A stretch of DNA of 5,339 nt, from NCBI GenBank assembly GCA_003511785.1, contig DOIS01000206.1:1-5339 (forward strand), given 5' to 3'. The notes below the pieces were generated by a model. The model did not search any database. It was not told the DNA's origin and was given only the letters and a program-made list of their open reading frames with translations. This document shows, one piece after another, positions 1 through 5,339 of this stretch (its first letter is position 1; the number at the start of each line of letters is the position of its first letter). The position numbers and the translations under genes were made by a program. This stretch comes from Paracoccaceae bacterium (GTDB taxonomy: Bacteria > Pseudomonadota > Alphaproteobacteria > Rhodobacterales > Rhodobacteraceae).

Positions 1-878
1 ACGCTCATATCGGTCTGCATCAGCAGGTTGCGCGCCTTTTGCAGGCGCAGCTCCATGTAATACCGCTTAGGCGAGCGGTTGAGATAGCGCCGGAAAAGCC
101 GTTCGAGCTGGCGCGTGGACATGCCCACCCGCTCGGCCAGGATCGAGGGGCTGATCGGCTCCTCAATGTTCTGCTCCATCATCTGGATCACCTGGGAGAG
201 CTTCGGATGGCGCACGCCTATGCGCGTCGGCACGCTCAGCCGCTGGGGGTCCTGGTCGGTGCGGATCGAGGAATAGATCATCTGGTCTGCCACCGCGTTG
301 GCCAGCTCCTCGCCATGATCGCGGGCGATGATCTGCAACATCAGGTCGATCGACGAGGTGCCCCCGGCGGTGGTCATCCGGTTGCCGTCGATCACGAAGA
401 CCGACTTGGTCAGCGTCACCTCGTCGAAGGCCTCGGTGAAACTGTCGGCGTTCTCCCAGTGGATCGTGGCGCGCTTGCCGTCCAGAAGCCCCGCCTTGGC
501 CAGGGTGAAGGCGGCGGTGCAGAGCCCGCCCATGACCAGCCCCTTGCGCGCCTCGCGCCGGATCCAGCCCAGAAGCCGCTTGGTGGTGGCCGATTGCACA
601 TCGATCCCGCCGCAGATCAGCATCGTGTCGTCGCGCGCGAGATCGCCCAGATCGCCGTCGAGCTGGAAACTGGTACCCGCCGAGCAGGAGATCATGCCAC
701 CGCCCTCGCCCTGAAGCGTCCAGGTATAGAGCGTGCGCCCCGACATGCGGTTGGCGATGCGCAGGCATTCCAGGGCCGAGGAAAAGGACAGCAGCGAGAA
801 ATTCTCGAGCGGCACGAAGACGAACCGGCGCGGCTTGGCCCCGGGATCGACCTCGACGATCTGGCGGGTTTCGGTCAT
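1..878 (-). CDS. GlxA-family AraC-type transcriptional regulator (3' end outside window)
   Basis: This is a DNA-binding regulator with an amidase-like sensor domain. Read from 878 leftwards it gives 292 residues with no stop before the window edge, so the end of the second helix-turn-helix is missing (family members are usually about 310-340 residues). Residues about 17-185 form a DJ-1/PfpI (class I glutamine amidotransferase-like) domain, with LICGGID near 87-93, the nucleophile-elbow-like GGLCTAAF with Cys120, and AGLLDGKRATIHWEN at 129-143. Residues about 222-292 are an AraC HTH (ILAERVGMSTRQLERLFRRY, then SPKRYYMELRLQKAR). The ATG at 878 has AAGGA 10 bases upstream; an in-frame ATG at 923 would add 15 residues but has no better ribosome site. 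The N-terminus resembles the GbdR/CdhR-like branch that senses quaternary amines such as betaine or carnitine, but the ligand here is unknown. It is divergent from the DAHP synthase gene. Confidence 0.93.
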   Translation of the reverse strand, partial: MTETRQIVEVDPGAKPRRFVFVPLENFSLLSFSSALECLRIANRMSGRTLYTWTLQGEGGGMISCSAGTSFQLDGDLGDLARDDTMLICGGIDVQSATTKRLLGWIRREARKGLVMGGLCTAAFTLAKAGLLDGKRATIHWENADSFTEAFDEVTLTKSVFVIDGNRMTTAGGTSSIDLMLQIIARDHGEELANAVADQMIYSSIRTDQDPQRLSVPTRIGVRHPKLSQVIQMMEQNIEEPISPSILAERVGMSTRQLERLFRRYLNRSPKRYYMELRLQKARNLLMQTDMS

Positions 879-1056
879 GCGCGGGCCATCCTTCTTCTCC
901 GCGCCCCCGACCGCCGCACGCATCGCGGGAACGCCTTGCCCAGCACCTTGGGCAGACCGGCTTGCCCGCGTCAAGGGCGCCGAAATCGGATATGGCCACG
1001 GGGCGGCGGCTTTTGTATAGAAGGCCCCTGATTACACTGGCGGAGAGACGAGAACG
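879..1056. promoter_or_regulatory. Divergent intergenic region with TTGCCC/GGGCA repeats
   Basis: This 178-base gap must hold the start signals of both the regulator (minus) and the DAHP synthase gene (plus). It contains CTTGCCC at 935-941 and again at 961-967, with the inverted GGGCA at 950-954 exactly centred between them (8-base gaps on each side of the TGCCC/GGGCA cores). A further GGGC lies at 975-978. Such spaced repeats could be an operator, possibly for the neighbouring AraC-type regulator; this is inference. A TATAGA at 1016-1021 could be a -10 element for the plus-strand gene, but no good -35 lies at the right distance. GGAGAG at 1042-1047 is the ribosome-binding site of the DAHP synthase gene. 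Confidence 0.35.
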
Positions 1057-2427
1057 ATGAGCGAGTGGCAGAAATCCGACTGGCGCGCCAAACCCCGGGT
1101 GCAGATGCCCGACTATACCGACCCGGACGCCCTGGCCGCGGTCGAGGCGCAGCTGTCGCAGTATCCGCCGCTGGTCTTCGCCGGCGAGGCGCGGCGGCTC
1201 AAGAAACACCTGGGCGCGGCGGCCCGGGGCGAGGCGTTCCTGCTCCAGGGCGGCGATTGCGCCGAGAGCTTCGAGCAGTTCAGCGCGGACGGCATCCGCG
1301 ACACGTTCAAGATCATGCTGCAAATGGCCATGGTGCTGACCTACGGCGCCAAGGTGCCGGTCATCAAGGTGGGCCGCATGGCCGGCCAGTTCGCCAAGCC
1401 GCGCAGCGCGCCGACCGAGACCGTGGGCGGCGTCGAGCTGCCCAGCTATCGCGGTGACATCATCAACGAGTTGGACTTCACCCCCGAGGCGCGCATCCCC
1501 GATCCGGCCAAGATGTTGCAGGCCTACACCCAGGCCGCGGCGACGCTGAACCTGCTGCGCGCCTTCTCCACCGGCGGTTTCGCGGACATGAGCCGGGTCC
1601 ATGCCTGGACGCTGGGCTTCACCGGCGAGCAGGCCTTCGAGAAATACTCGGCCATCGCCGCGCGCATCCAGGACACGATCGACTTCATGGCTGCGGCGGG
1701 GATCACCGCGAACACCACGCACGAGTTCTCGACCGTCGAGTTTTACACCAGCCACGAATCGCTCCTGCTGGAATACGAGGAGGCGCTGACGCGTCTCGAC
1801 TCGACCTCGGGCGACTGGCTGGCGGGGTCGGGGCACATGATCTGGATCGGCGACCGCACGCGCCAGCCCGACGGGGCGCATGTGGAGTATGCGCGCGGCG
1901 TTCTGAACCCGATCGGGTTGAAATGCGGGCCGTCGATGACCTCCGACGACCTCAAGCGGCTTCTCGAAAAGCTCAACCCCGAGAACGAGGCCGGGCGCCT
2001 GACCCTGATCGCGCGGTTCGGCGCGGGGCAGGTGGGCGAGCACCTGCCGCGCCTGATCCGCACCGTCGAGGCCGAGGGCGCCAAGGTGGTCTGGACCTGC
2101 GACCCGATGCACGGGAACACGATCAAGTCCTCCACCGGCTACAAGACGCGCCCCTTCGACAGCGTGCTGCGCGAGGTGCGCGAGTTCTTCGCCGTTCATG
2201 CCGCCGAGGGGACGGTGCCTGGCGGTGTGCATTTCGAGATGACCGGGCAGGACGTAACCGAATGCACCGGCGGCGTGCGCGCGGTGACCGAAGAGGATCT
2301 GAGCGACCGCTATCACACCGCCTGCGACCCGCGCCTGAACGCCAGCCAGTCGCTCGAACTGGCCTTCCTAGTGGCCGAGGAGCTGACCCGGTTCCGCGAG
2401 ACGCGCCAGGATCGCGCGGCGGGCTAG
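1057..2427 (+). CDS. aroG: Class II 3-deoxy-7-phosphoheptulonate (DAHP) synthase
   Basis: Condenses phosphoenolpyruvate with erythrose 4-phosphate to DAHP, the first committed step of the shikimate pathway, in the cytoplasm. The 456-residue length matches the class II (plant/Mycobacterium-type) family, which is unrelated in sequence to the class I AroF/G/H enzymes of E. coli. Family motifs are clear: LLQGGDCAESF (62-72), KVGRMAGQFAKPRS (104-117), YRGDIIN (131-137), THEFSTVEFYTSHESLLLEYE (221-241), IGDRTRQ (264-270), LKCGPS (288-293), TCDPMHGNT (347-355) and HFEMTGQDVTECTGG (392-406). The expected metal ligands are all present: Cys68, His352, Glu394 and Asp424. The start has GGAG about 10 bases upstream and opens with the usual W-x(n)-KP-x(2)-Q-x-P-x-Y N-terminus. 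It stands alone, with no other aro gene in view. The symbol is by analogy with the mycobacterial enzyme; aroF and aroH are also used. No leader peptide rich in aromatic codons is present, so attenuation is not indicated. Confidence 0.97.
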   Translation: MSEWQKSDWRAKPRVQMPDYTDPDALAAVEAQLSQYPPLVFAGEARRLKKHLGAAARGEAFLLQGGDCAESFEQFSADGIRDTFKIMLQMAMVLTYGAKVPVIKVGRMAGQFAKPRSAPTETVGGVELPSYRGDIINELDFTPEARIPDPAKMLQAYTQAAATLNLLRAFSTGGFADMSRVHAWTLGFTGEQAFEKYSAIAARIQDTIDFMAAAGITANTTHEFSTVEFYTSHESLLLEYEEALTRLDSTSGDWLAGSGHMIWIGDRTRQPDGAHVEYARGVLNPIGLKCGPSMTSDDLKRLLEKLNPENEAGRLTLIARFGAGQVGEHLPRLIRTVEAEGAKVVWTCDPMHGNTIKSSTGYKTRPFDSVLREVREFFAVHAAEGTVPGGVHFEMTGQDVTECTGGVRAVTEEDLSDRYHTACDPRLNASQSLELAFLVAEELTRFRETRQDRAAG

Positions 2428-2442
2428 ACGCGCCCCGCGTCT
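2426..2442. terminator. Hairpin overlapping the DAHP synthase stop codon
   Basis: A perfect inverted repeat AGACGCG-CCC-CGCGTCT (7-bp stem, 3-base loop) begins inside the TAG stop codon at 2425-2427. Its position suggests a role in ending or stabilising the transcript. There is no following T-run, so it is not a classical intrinsic terminator, and such a short GC-rich stem could arise by chance in this composition. Confidence 0.35.
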
Positions 2443-2456
2443 CGCGGATCGGCGGC

Positions 2457-2550
2457 GCGCCTTCGGCGCATTCCATGATTTCGGCGGGGGCTCTGCCCCC
2501 GGTCGCGCTGCGCGCGACTCCCCCGAAGTATTTCCCGCAAGAGGAAGATC
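2457..2550. repeat. GC-rich multi-hairpin intergenic repeat, Rhodobacteraceae type
   Basis: Between the two convergent genes lie three consecutive perfect stems. They are GCGCC-TTC-GGCGC at 2457-2469, GGGGGC-TCT-GCCCCC at 2486-2500 and GTCGCGC-TGC-GCGCGAC at 2502-2518. The last is followed by TCCCCCGAAGTATTT (2519-2533) and a purine-rich tail (GCAAGAGGAAG, 2537-2547). From memory, the order 'GGGGGCTCTGCCCCC, variable GC hairpin, TCCCCCGAAGTATTT' is a recurrent intergenic element in Rhodobacteraceae genomes, often just behind genes. Only one copy is present here, so its repetitive nature cannot be shown from this window. It may act as a two-way transcription barrier or 3'-end stabiliser for both convergent transcripts; no T-tract is seen on either strand. 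Confidence 0.6.
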
Positions 2551-2555
2551 GGGCG

Positions 2556-3188
2556 TCAGGTCACCAGGCTGAGCGCCGGGAGTGCCCCACGTTCCCGGCG
2601 GGCCCGAGGCCGCGCGCGCACTGGGCGCAGGGCGATGTCGGCCAAGTCGAAACGGTGCGGGCCGCGCGCGGGCGGCTCGGGGTCGCAGACCAGCACCCCC
2701 AGCGCGCGGGTGACGTCCCCGGCATCGCCGCGCAACGGCAGCAGCAGCAGCCGGGCGCCGGGCGCGCGGTGCAGAAGGCGCCTTTCGCCCCTGAGCGACA
2801 GTTCGACCACCGCGGGCGCCGCGAACAGATGCTCGAGCGCCTCGGCCAGCGGTTGGCGCGCGGCGGGCGTGAACAGGCAGCTGAGCGGCATGCCGCGCAG
2901 GTCCATGCCCGCCCGGTCGGTCAGATCGTGTCCCGCCAGGCGGAACCGCGCGAGGCCCGGCGCGATGCGTTCCAGGATGCAGGCTTGGCCCAGGATGTTC
3001 TGGATCCCGCGCGGGTCGATGCGGGACCGGCGCGGGATCTCGCCGTCCCGGCAGAGCGCGGTCCAATAGCCTTCGGCCTGGCGCAGGGCGGACAGGCCCG
3101 GTCCGGCCTCCGGGCCTCGGCGCGCCGCGCGCGCCCGGTCCAGGCGGATCACGTTTTCGGACGATCTGTCCTGATGTGGCTCACTCAT
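2556..3188 (-). CDS. PAS_5-type (single PAS domain) protein
   Basis: A 210-residue soluble protein with one recognisable domain and no attached kinase, cyclase or DNA-binding module. After a charged N-terminus (ENVIRLDRARAARR) comes the pattern typical of the alphaproteobacterial PAS_5 family (formerly a DUF): YWTALCRDGEIPRRSRIDP, then ILGQACILERIAPGLARFRLAGH, then DRAGMDLRGMPLSCLF, and further strands with LLLLPLRGD and LGVLVCDP. Roughly residues 35-170 make up the domain. The C-terminal 40 residues are Arg/Pro-rich and low in complexity. Start: the ATG at 3188 (MSEPHQ) has GGA 7 bases upstream and GGAG 2 bases upstream; an in-frame ATG at 3200 adds MDGV with no visible ribosome site. The ligand and partner are unknown. 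It converges with the DAHP synthase gene and diverges from yicC, across a region with CtrA-type boxes that may control it. Single-domain PAS proteins are known to act in the CtrA network of Caulobacter (MopJ); any such role here is inference. Confidence 0.8.
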   Translation of the reverse strand: MSEPHQDRSSENVIRLDRARAARRGPEAGPGLSALRQAEGYWTALCRDGEIPRRSRIDPRGIQNILGQACILERIAPGLARFRLAGHDLTDRAGMDLRGMPLSCLFTPAARQPLAEALEHLFAAPAVVELSLRGERRLLHRAPGARLLLLPLRGDAGDVTRALGVLVCDPEPPARGPHRFDLADIALRPVRARPRARRERGALPALSLVT

Positions 3189-3283
3189 GACTCCATCCAT
3201 TTGCTGTCTTGCGCGTGCCCCGCATCCTTGCTGCCGTCCTTCGGGTCCGTCCGCCCGGACTGGTTAAGGCTGCTTCAGAATGC

Positions 3284-3299
3284 TTACCCAAGTGTTAAC
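3284..3299 (+). promoter_or_regulatory. Near-consensus CtrA box (TTAC-N7-TTAAC)
   Basis: TTAC (3284-3287), seven bases, then TTAAC (3295-3299) differs from the CtrA consensus TTAA-N7-TTAAC at one base of the left half. It lies 96 bases upstream of the PAS gene start and 138 bases upstream of yicC. Another isolated half site, TTAA at 3264-3267, lies on the PAS side. Assignment rests on the motif alone. Confidence 0.5.
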
Positions 3300-3333
3300 A
3301 TGCCTTCGATCCGGGCGAATTGGGAGGATTTCC

Positions 3334-3349
3334 TTAACCGTTGGTTAAC
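3334..3349 (+). promoter_or_regulatory. Perfect CtrA box (TTAA-N7-TTAAC)
   Basis: TTAACCGTTGGTTAAC matches the full CtrA-binding consensus of alphaproteobacteria exactly, including the seven-base spacing and the final C. It lies 88 bases upstream of the yicC ATG and 146 bases upstream of the PAS gene ATG, and 50 bases from the near-consensus box at 3284. The spacing to either start is compatible with control of yicC, the PAS gene or both. No clear -10 element identifies which promoter it serves. Confidence 0.65.
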
Positions 3350-3436
3350 CGGCGCGGGCGCGCAGCGGGGTTGCCCTGCGTGCGCCGATGGCATTAGGTG
3401 CGCCGCGACAGCGGCGACAAGGCAGGAGACCCCGCA

Positions 3437-4327
3437 ATGATCCGATCCATGACCGGCTTTGCCTCGGCCAAGGGCGGGCAGGGGCCGTTTACCTGGGCCT
3501 GGGAGCTGCGCGGCGTCAACGGCAAGGGGCTGGACCTCAGGCTGCGGCTGCCCGATTGGCTGGAGGGGCTGGAGCCTGCGCTGCGGAGCGAGTTGGGCCG
3601 CACGCTGGCGCGGGGCAACGTCACCCTCTCGCTGCGCCTGTCCCGCAGCGAGGAGGCCTCGCCACTGGCGCTGAACAGGGCTGCGCTCGGGCCGGCGCTG
3701 GACGCGCTGGCAGCGATCGAGGCCGAGGCGATGGCGCGCGGCCTGGACCTGGCGCCGTCGCGGGCGAGCGACCTGCTGGCCGTGCGCGGACTTCTCGAGC
3801 CGGGCGCCGGCGCCGACGATCCCGCCCCGCTGGTGGCACAGCTGAAACGCGAGTTTTCGCCTCTGCTGGCCGCTTTCCAGGAGATGCGCGAAGCCGAGGG
3901 CGCGGCGCTGGCCGGGGTGCTGGCCGATCAATTGGCGCAGATGGAGGCGCTCACCGAGCGCGCGGCGGCCTTGGCCGAGACGCGCCGTGCGGCGATGGCC
4001 GAGACCCTGCGCGCCAACCTCGCGCGGGTGATGGAGGGCGCGCCTGCGGCCGACCCCGACCGGGTCGCGCAGGAACTGGCGCTGATCGCGGTCAAGGCCG
4101 ACATCACCGAGGAGATCGACCGCCTGCGCGCCCATGTCGGCGCCGCGCGCGCCCTGCTGGAGACCGGCGGCGCGGTGGGGCGCAAGCTGGATTTCTTGAT
4201 GCAGGAATTCAACCGCGAGGCCAACACGCTCTGCGCCAAGTCGCAACATGCCGAGCTGACCGCCGTGGGGCTGGAGCTGAAGGCGGTGATCGACCAGATG
4301 CGCGAGCAGGTCCAGAACATCGAATGA
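3437..4327 (+). CDS. yicC: YicC/YloC-family endoribonuclease
   Basis: A 296-residue cytoplasmic protein of the YicC family. E. coli YicC and B. subtilis YloC are reported endoribonucleases, and E. coli YicC promotes decay of the small RNA RyhB; the substrate here is not known. The N-terminal YicC_N domain opens with the hallmark MIRSMTGFA and has the WELRGVNGKGLDLRLRLPD motif (22-40; VNQRYLE in E. coli). The C-terminal DUF1732 part is highly conserved: LIAVKADITEEIDRLRAHV (216-234), GRKLDFLMQEFNREANTL (248-265), and LKAVIDQMREQVQNIE ending at the last residue. The start at 3437 has AGGAG 8 bases upstream and gives the family N-terminus; an in-frame ATG at 3398 would add 13 unconserved residues. 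The gene is 13 bases ahead of gmk, a pairing conserved in many bacteria, and probably heads the operon. A perfect CtrA-type box lies 88 bases upstream. Confidence 0.96.
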   Translation: MIRSMTGFASAKGGQGPFTWAWELRGVNGKGLDLRLRLPDWLEGLEPALRSELGRTLARGNVTLSLRLSRSEEASPLALNRAALGPALDALAAIEAEAMARGLDLAPSRASDLLAVRGLLEPGAGADDPAPLVAQLKREFSPLLAAFQEMREAEGAALAGVLADQLAQMEALTERAAALAETRRAAMAETLRANLARVMEGAPAADPDRVAQELALIAVKADITEEIDRLRAHVGAARALLETGGAVGRKLDFLMQEFNREANTLCAKSQHAELTAVGLELKAVIDQMREQVQNIE

Positions 4328-4340
4328 ACCGGAGACTGAC

Positions 4341-4982
4341 ATGGCAGAGCGGCGCGGCCTTCTGATCATCCTGTCCTCGCCCTCGGGCGCGGGCAAATCC
4401 ACCCTGGCCCGGCGGCTGATGGACTGGGACGGCGAGCTGGCCTTCTCGGTCTCGGCCACCACCCGCGCCCCCCGCGCCGGCGAGGTACACGGGCGGGAGT
4501 ATTTCTTTCTCTCCGAGCCCGAGTTCAAGAAACAGGTGGCCGAGGGCGAGATGCTGGAACATGCCTATGTGTTTGGCCATTTCTACGGCTCGCCCGCCGG
4601 GCCGGTGAAACGCTCCATCGAGGCCGGGCATGACGTGCTCTTCGACGTGGACTGGCAGGGCGAGCAGCAGATCCGCAACTCGGACCTCGGCAAGCACGCG
4701 CTGTCGATCTTCATCCTGCCGCCCTCAATCCACGAGCTGCGCCGCCGGCTGGAAAGCCGCGGCCAGGACGCCCCGGAGGTGATCGCCAAGCGGATGCAGA
4801 AGAGCTGGGACGAGATCAGCCATTGGGGCGCCTATGATTACGTGCTGGTCAACGACGACCTGGACGCCACCGAGGCACGGCTGCACACGATCATCGGCGC
4901 CGAGCGGATGCGCCGCGAACAGCAGCCCTGGCTGAACGGCCATGTGCGCGCCCTGCAAACCGAGTTCGAGGAGATGACATGA
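4341..4982 (+). CDS. gmk: Guanylate kinase
   Basis: Phosphorylates GMP to GDP with ATP, an essential cytoplasmic step in guanine nucleotide synthesis and recycling. The 213 residues match the bacterial family length. The P-loop is LSSPSGAGKST (11-21; Lys19 and Ser20 bind phosphate). The GMP-binding region reads SVSATTRAPRAGEVHGREYFF (36-56), followed by YGSP (82-85), DVDWQGEQQI (102-111), and the lid/arginine segment LRRRLESRGQDAPEVIAKRM (133-152). The first P-loop position is Ser rather than the usual Gly/Ala, which is common in alphaproteobacterial Gmk and not a sign of lost activity. A ribosome site (GGAG) precedes the ATG by about 8 bases. The gene lies 13 bases after yicC and overlaps the next gene by four bases (ATGA), so the three are probably co-transcribed. 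Confidence 0.98.
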   Translation: MAERRGLLIILSSPSGAGKSTLARRLMDWDGELAFSVSATTRAPRAGEVHGREYFFLSEPEFKKQVAEGEMLEHAYVFGHFYGSPAGPVKRSIEAGHDVLFDVDWQGEQQIRNSDLGKHALSIFILPPSIHELRRRLESRGQDAPEVIAKRMQKSWDEISHWGAYDYVLVNDDLDATEARLHTIIGAERMRREQQPWLNGHVRALQTEFEEMT

Positions 4983-5339
4983 CACTCTACGCCCTGGATG
5001 GACACGCCCCCGACCTGCACCCCGACAGCTGGGCCGCGCCGGATGCCAACCTGATCGGCCAAGTGGTGCTCGAGGCCGGCGCCAGCGTCTGGTTCGGCGC
5101 CACGATCCGCGCCGATCACGAGGAGATCCGCGTGGGCGAAGGCTCGAACGTGCAGGAGAACTGCGTGATGCATATCGACGCGGGCTATCCGCTCCGGATC
5201 GGCCGGAATTGCACGATCGGACACAAGGTCATGCTGCATGGCTGCGTGATCGGGGACAACACGCTGGTGGGCATGGGGGCCACGATCCTCAACGGCGCGA
5301 AGATCGGCAAGAACTGCCTGATCGGGGCCGGTGCGCTGA
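4979..5339 (+). CDS. Gamma-carbonic anhydrase family protein (3' end outside window)
   Basis: A left-handed beta-helix (hexapeptide-repeat) protein of the gamma-carbonic anhydrase/YrdA/PaaY group. 120 residues are visible before the window ends; the family is usually about 170-185 residues. Repeats of the [LIV]-G-x4 type run through the sequence (IRVGEGSNVQ, LRIGRNCTIGHK, CVIGDNTLVGMG, AKIGKNCLIGAG). The three zinc ligands of the family are present: His65 (VMHID), His82 and His87 (GHKVMLHG). Arg44, Asp46 and Gln59, which line the active site in Methanosarcina Cam, also align. The acidic loop with the proton-shuttle Glu of Cam appears absent, as in many YrdA-like members, so carbonic anhydrase activity is not assured. 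The ATG at 4979 overlaps the gmk stop (ATGA), which suggests translational coupling. There is no signal peptide, so it is probably cytoplasmic. Confidence 0.94.
   Translation, partial: MTLYALDGHAPDLHPDSWAAPDANLIGQVVLEAGASVWFGATIRADHEEIRVGEGSNVQENCVMHIDAGYPLRIGRNCTIGHKVMLHGCVIGDNTLVGMGATILNGAKIGKNCLIGAGAL

Noticed and set aside
39..1031. 330-codon open frame on the plus strand
   Set aside because: It is antisense to the GlxA-type regulator, whose DJ-1-like and AraC motifs on the minus strand are clear; the product is His/Arg/Gly-rich and unlike any family I know.
992..1060. 22-codon ORF overlapping the DAHP synthase ATG as ATGA, a possible leader peptide
   Set aside because: It has only one aromatic codon (Tyr), no run of regulatory codons, no clear ribosome site and no attenuator-like hairpins behind it. 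The overlap is probably chance.
163..2316. 717-codon open frame on the minus strand
   Set aside because: It runs antisense through the DAHP synthase and in another frame of the regulator. Its protein is Arg/His/Gly-rich with no recognisable domain, while both overlapped genes have unmistakable family motifs. It is a typical shadow in high-GC DNA.
2502..2533. Classical Rho-independent terminator at the last hairpin
   Set aside because: The stem is followed by TCCCCCGAAGTATTT, not a T-run, on the plus strand, and there is no T-run behind it on the minus strand either. Recorded as a repeat with possible terminator function instead.
3371..3399. Possible sigma-70 promoter for yicC: TTGCCC at 3371 with TTAGGT at 3394
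   Set aside because: The -35 is acceptable and the 17-base spacing is right, but the -10 matches the consensus poorly. Too weak to list.
3398..3436. Upstream start for yicC adding 13 residues
   Set aside because: The ATG at 3437 gives the conserved MIRSMTGFA start and has AGGAG at 8 bases; the added residues are not family-like.
1923..3440. 505-codon open frame on the plus strand
   Set aside because: It crosses the end of DAHP synthase in another frame, the hairpin region, the whole PAS gene in antisense and the CtrA-box region. Such a span cannot be one real gene, and the product is low in complexity.
3284..4528. 414-codon open frame on the minus strand
   Set aside because: It is antisense to yicC and the start of gmk, both clearly real. 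The translation has no domain signature.

Overview
The window is GC-rich DNA whose protein sequences and gene order fit an alphaproteobacterium of the Rhodobacteraceae (Roseobacter/Rhodobacter group). This assignment is by eye: a GlxA-type regulator, a class II DAHP synthase, a PAS_5-type protein, a yicC-gmk pair with a gamma-carbonic anhydrase, CtrA-like boxes, and a hairpin repeat of the kind common between genes in this family. It looks like ordinary chromosome. I see no mobile element, CRISPR array, tRNA or rRNA.

Layout. (1) 1-878, minus: most of a GlxA-family AraC regulator with an N-terminal DJ-1/PfpI-like domain; its C-terminus lies beyond the left edge. (2) 879-1056: divergent intergenic region with a small set of TTGCCC/GGGCA repeats. 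(3) 1057-2427, plus: class II DAHP synthase, the first step of the shikimate pathway. (4) 2428-2555: convergent intergenic region packed with four short GC-rich hairpins, part of which resembles a Rhodobacteraceae dispersed repeat. (5) 2556-3188, minus: a small single-domain PAS_5-type protein. (6) 3189-3436: divergent intergenic region, locally AT-rich, with one perfect and one near-perfect CtrA box. (7) 3437-4327, 4341-4982 and 4979-past the right edge, plus: yicC, gmk and a gamma-class carbonic anhydrase-like gene, tightly packed and probably one operon.

The genes do not form one pathway. DAHP synthase feeds aromatic amino acid synthesis, Gmk makes GDP from GMP, YicC is an RNA-processing protein often linked to gmk, and the carbonic anhydrase-like gene is translationally coupled to gmk. 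The most notable signal is the pair of CtrA-type boxes between the PAS gene and the yicC operon. They suggest that one or both transcription units belong to the CtrA cell-cycle/motility regulon. I found no convincing new multi-gene system. Several very long open frames opposite or across these genes are composition-driven shadows and were rejected.
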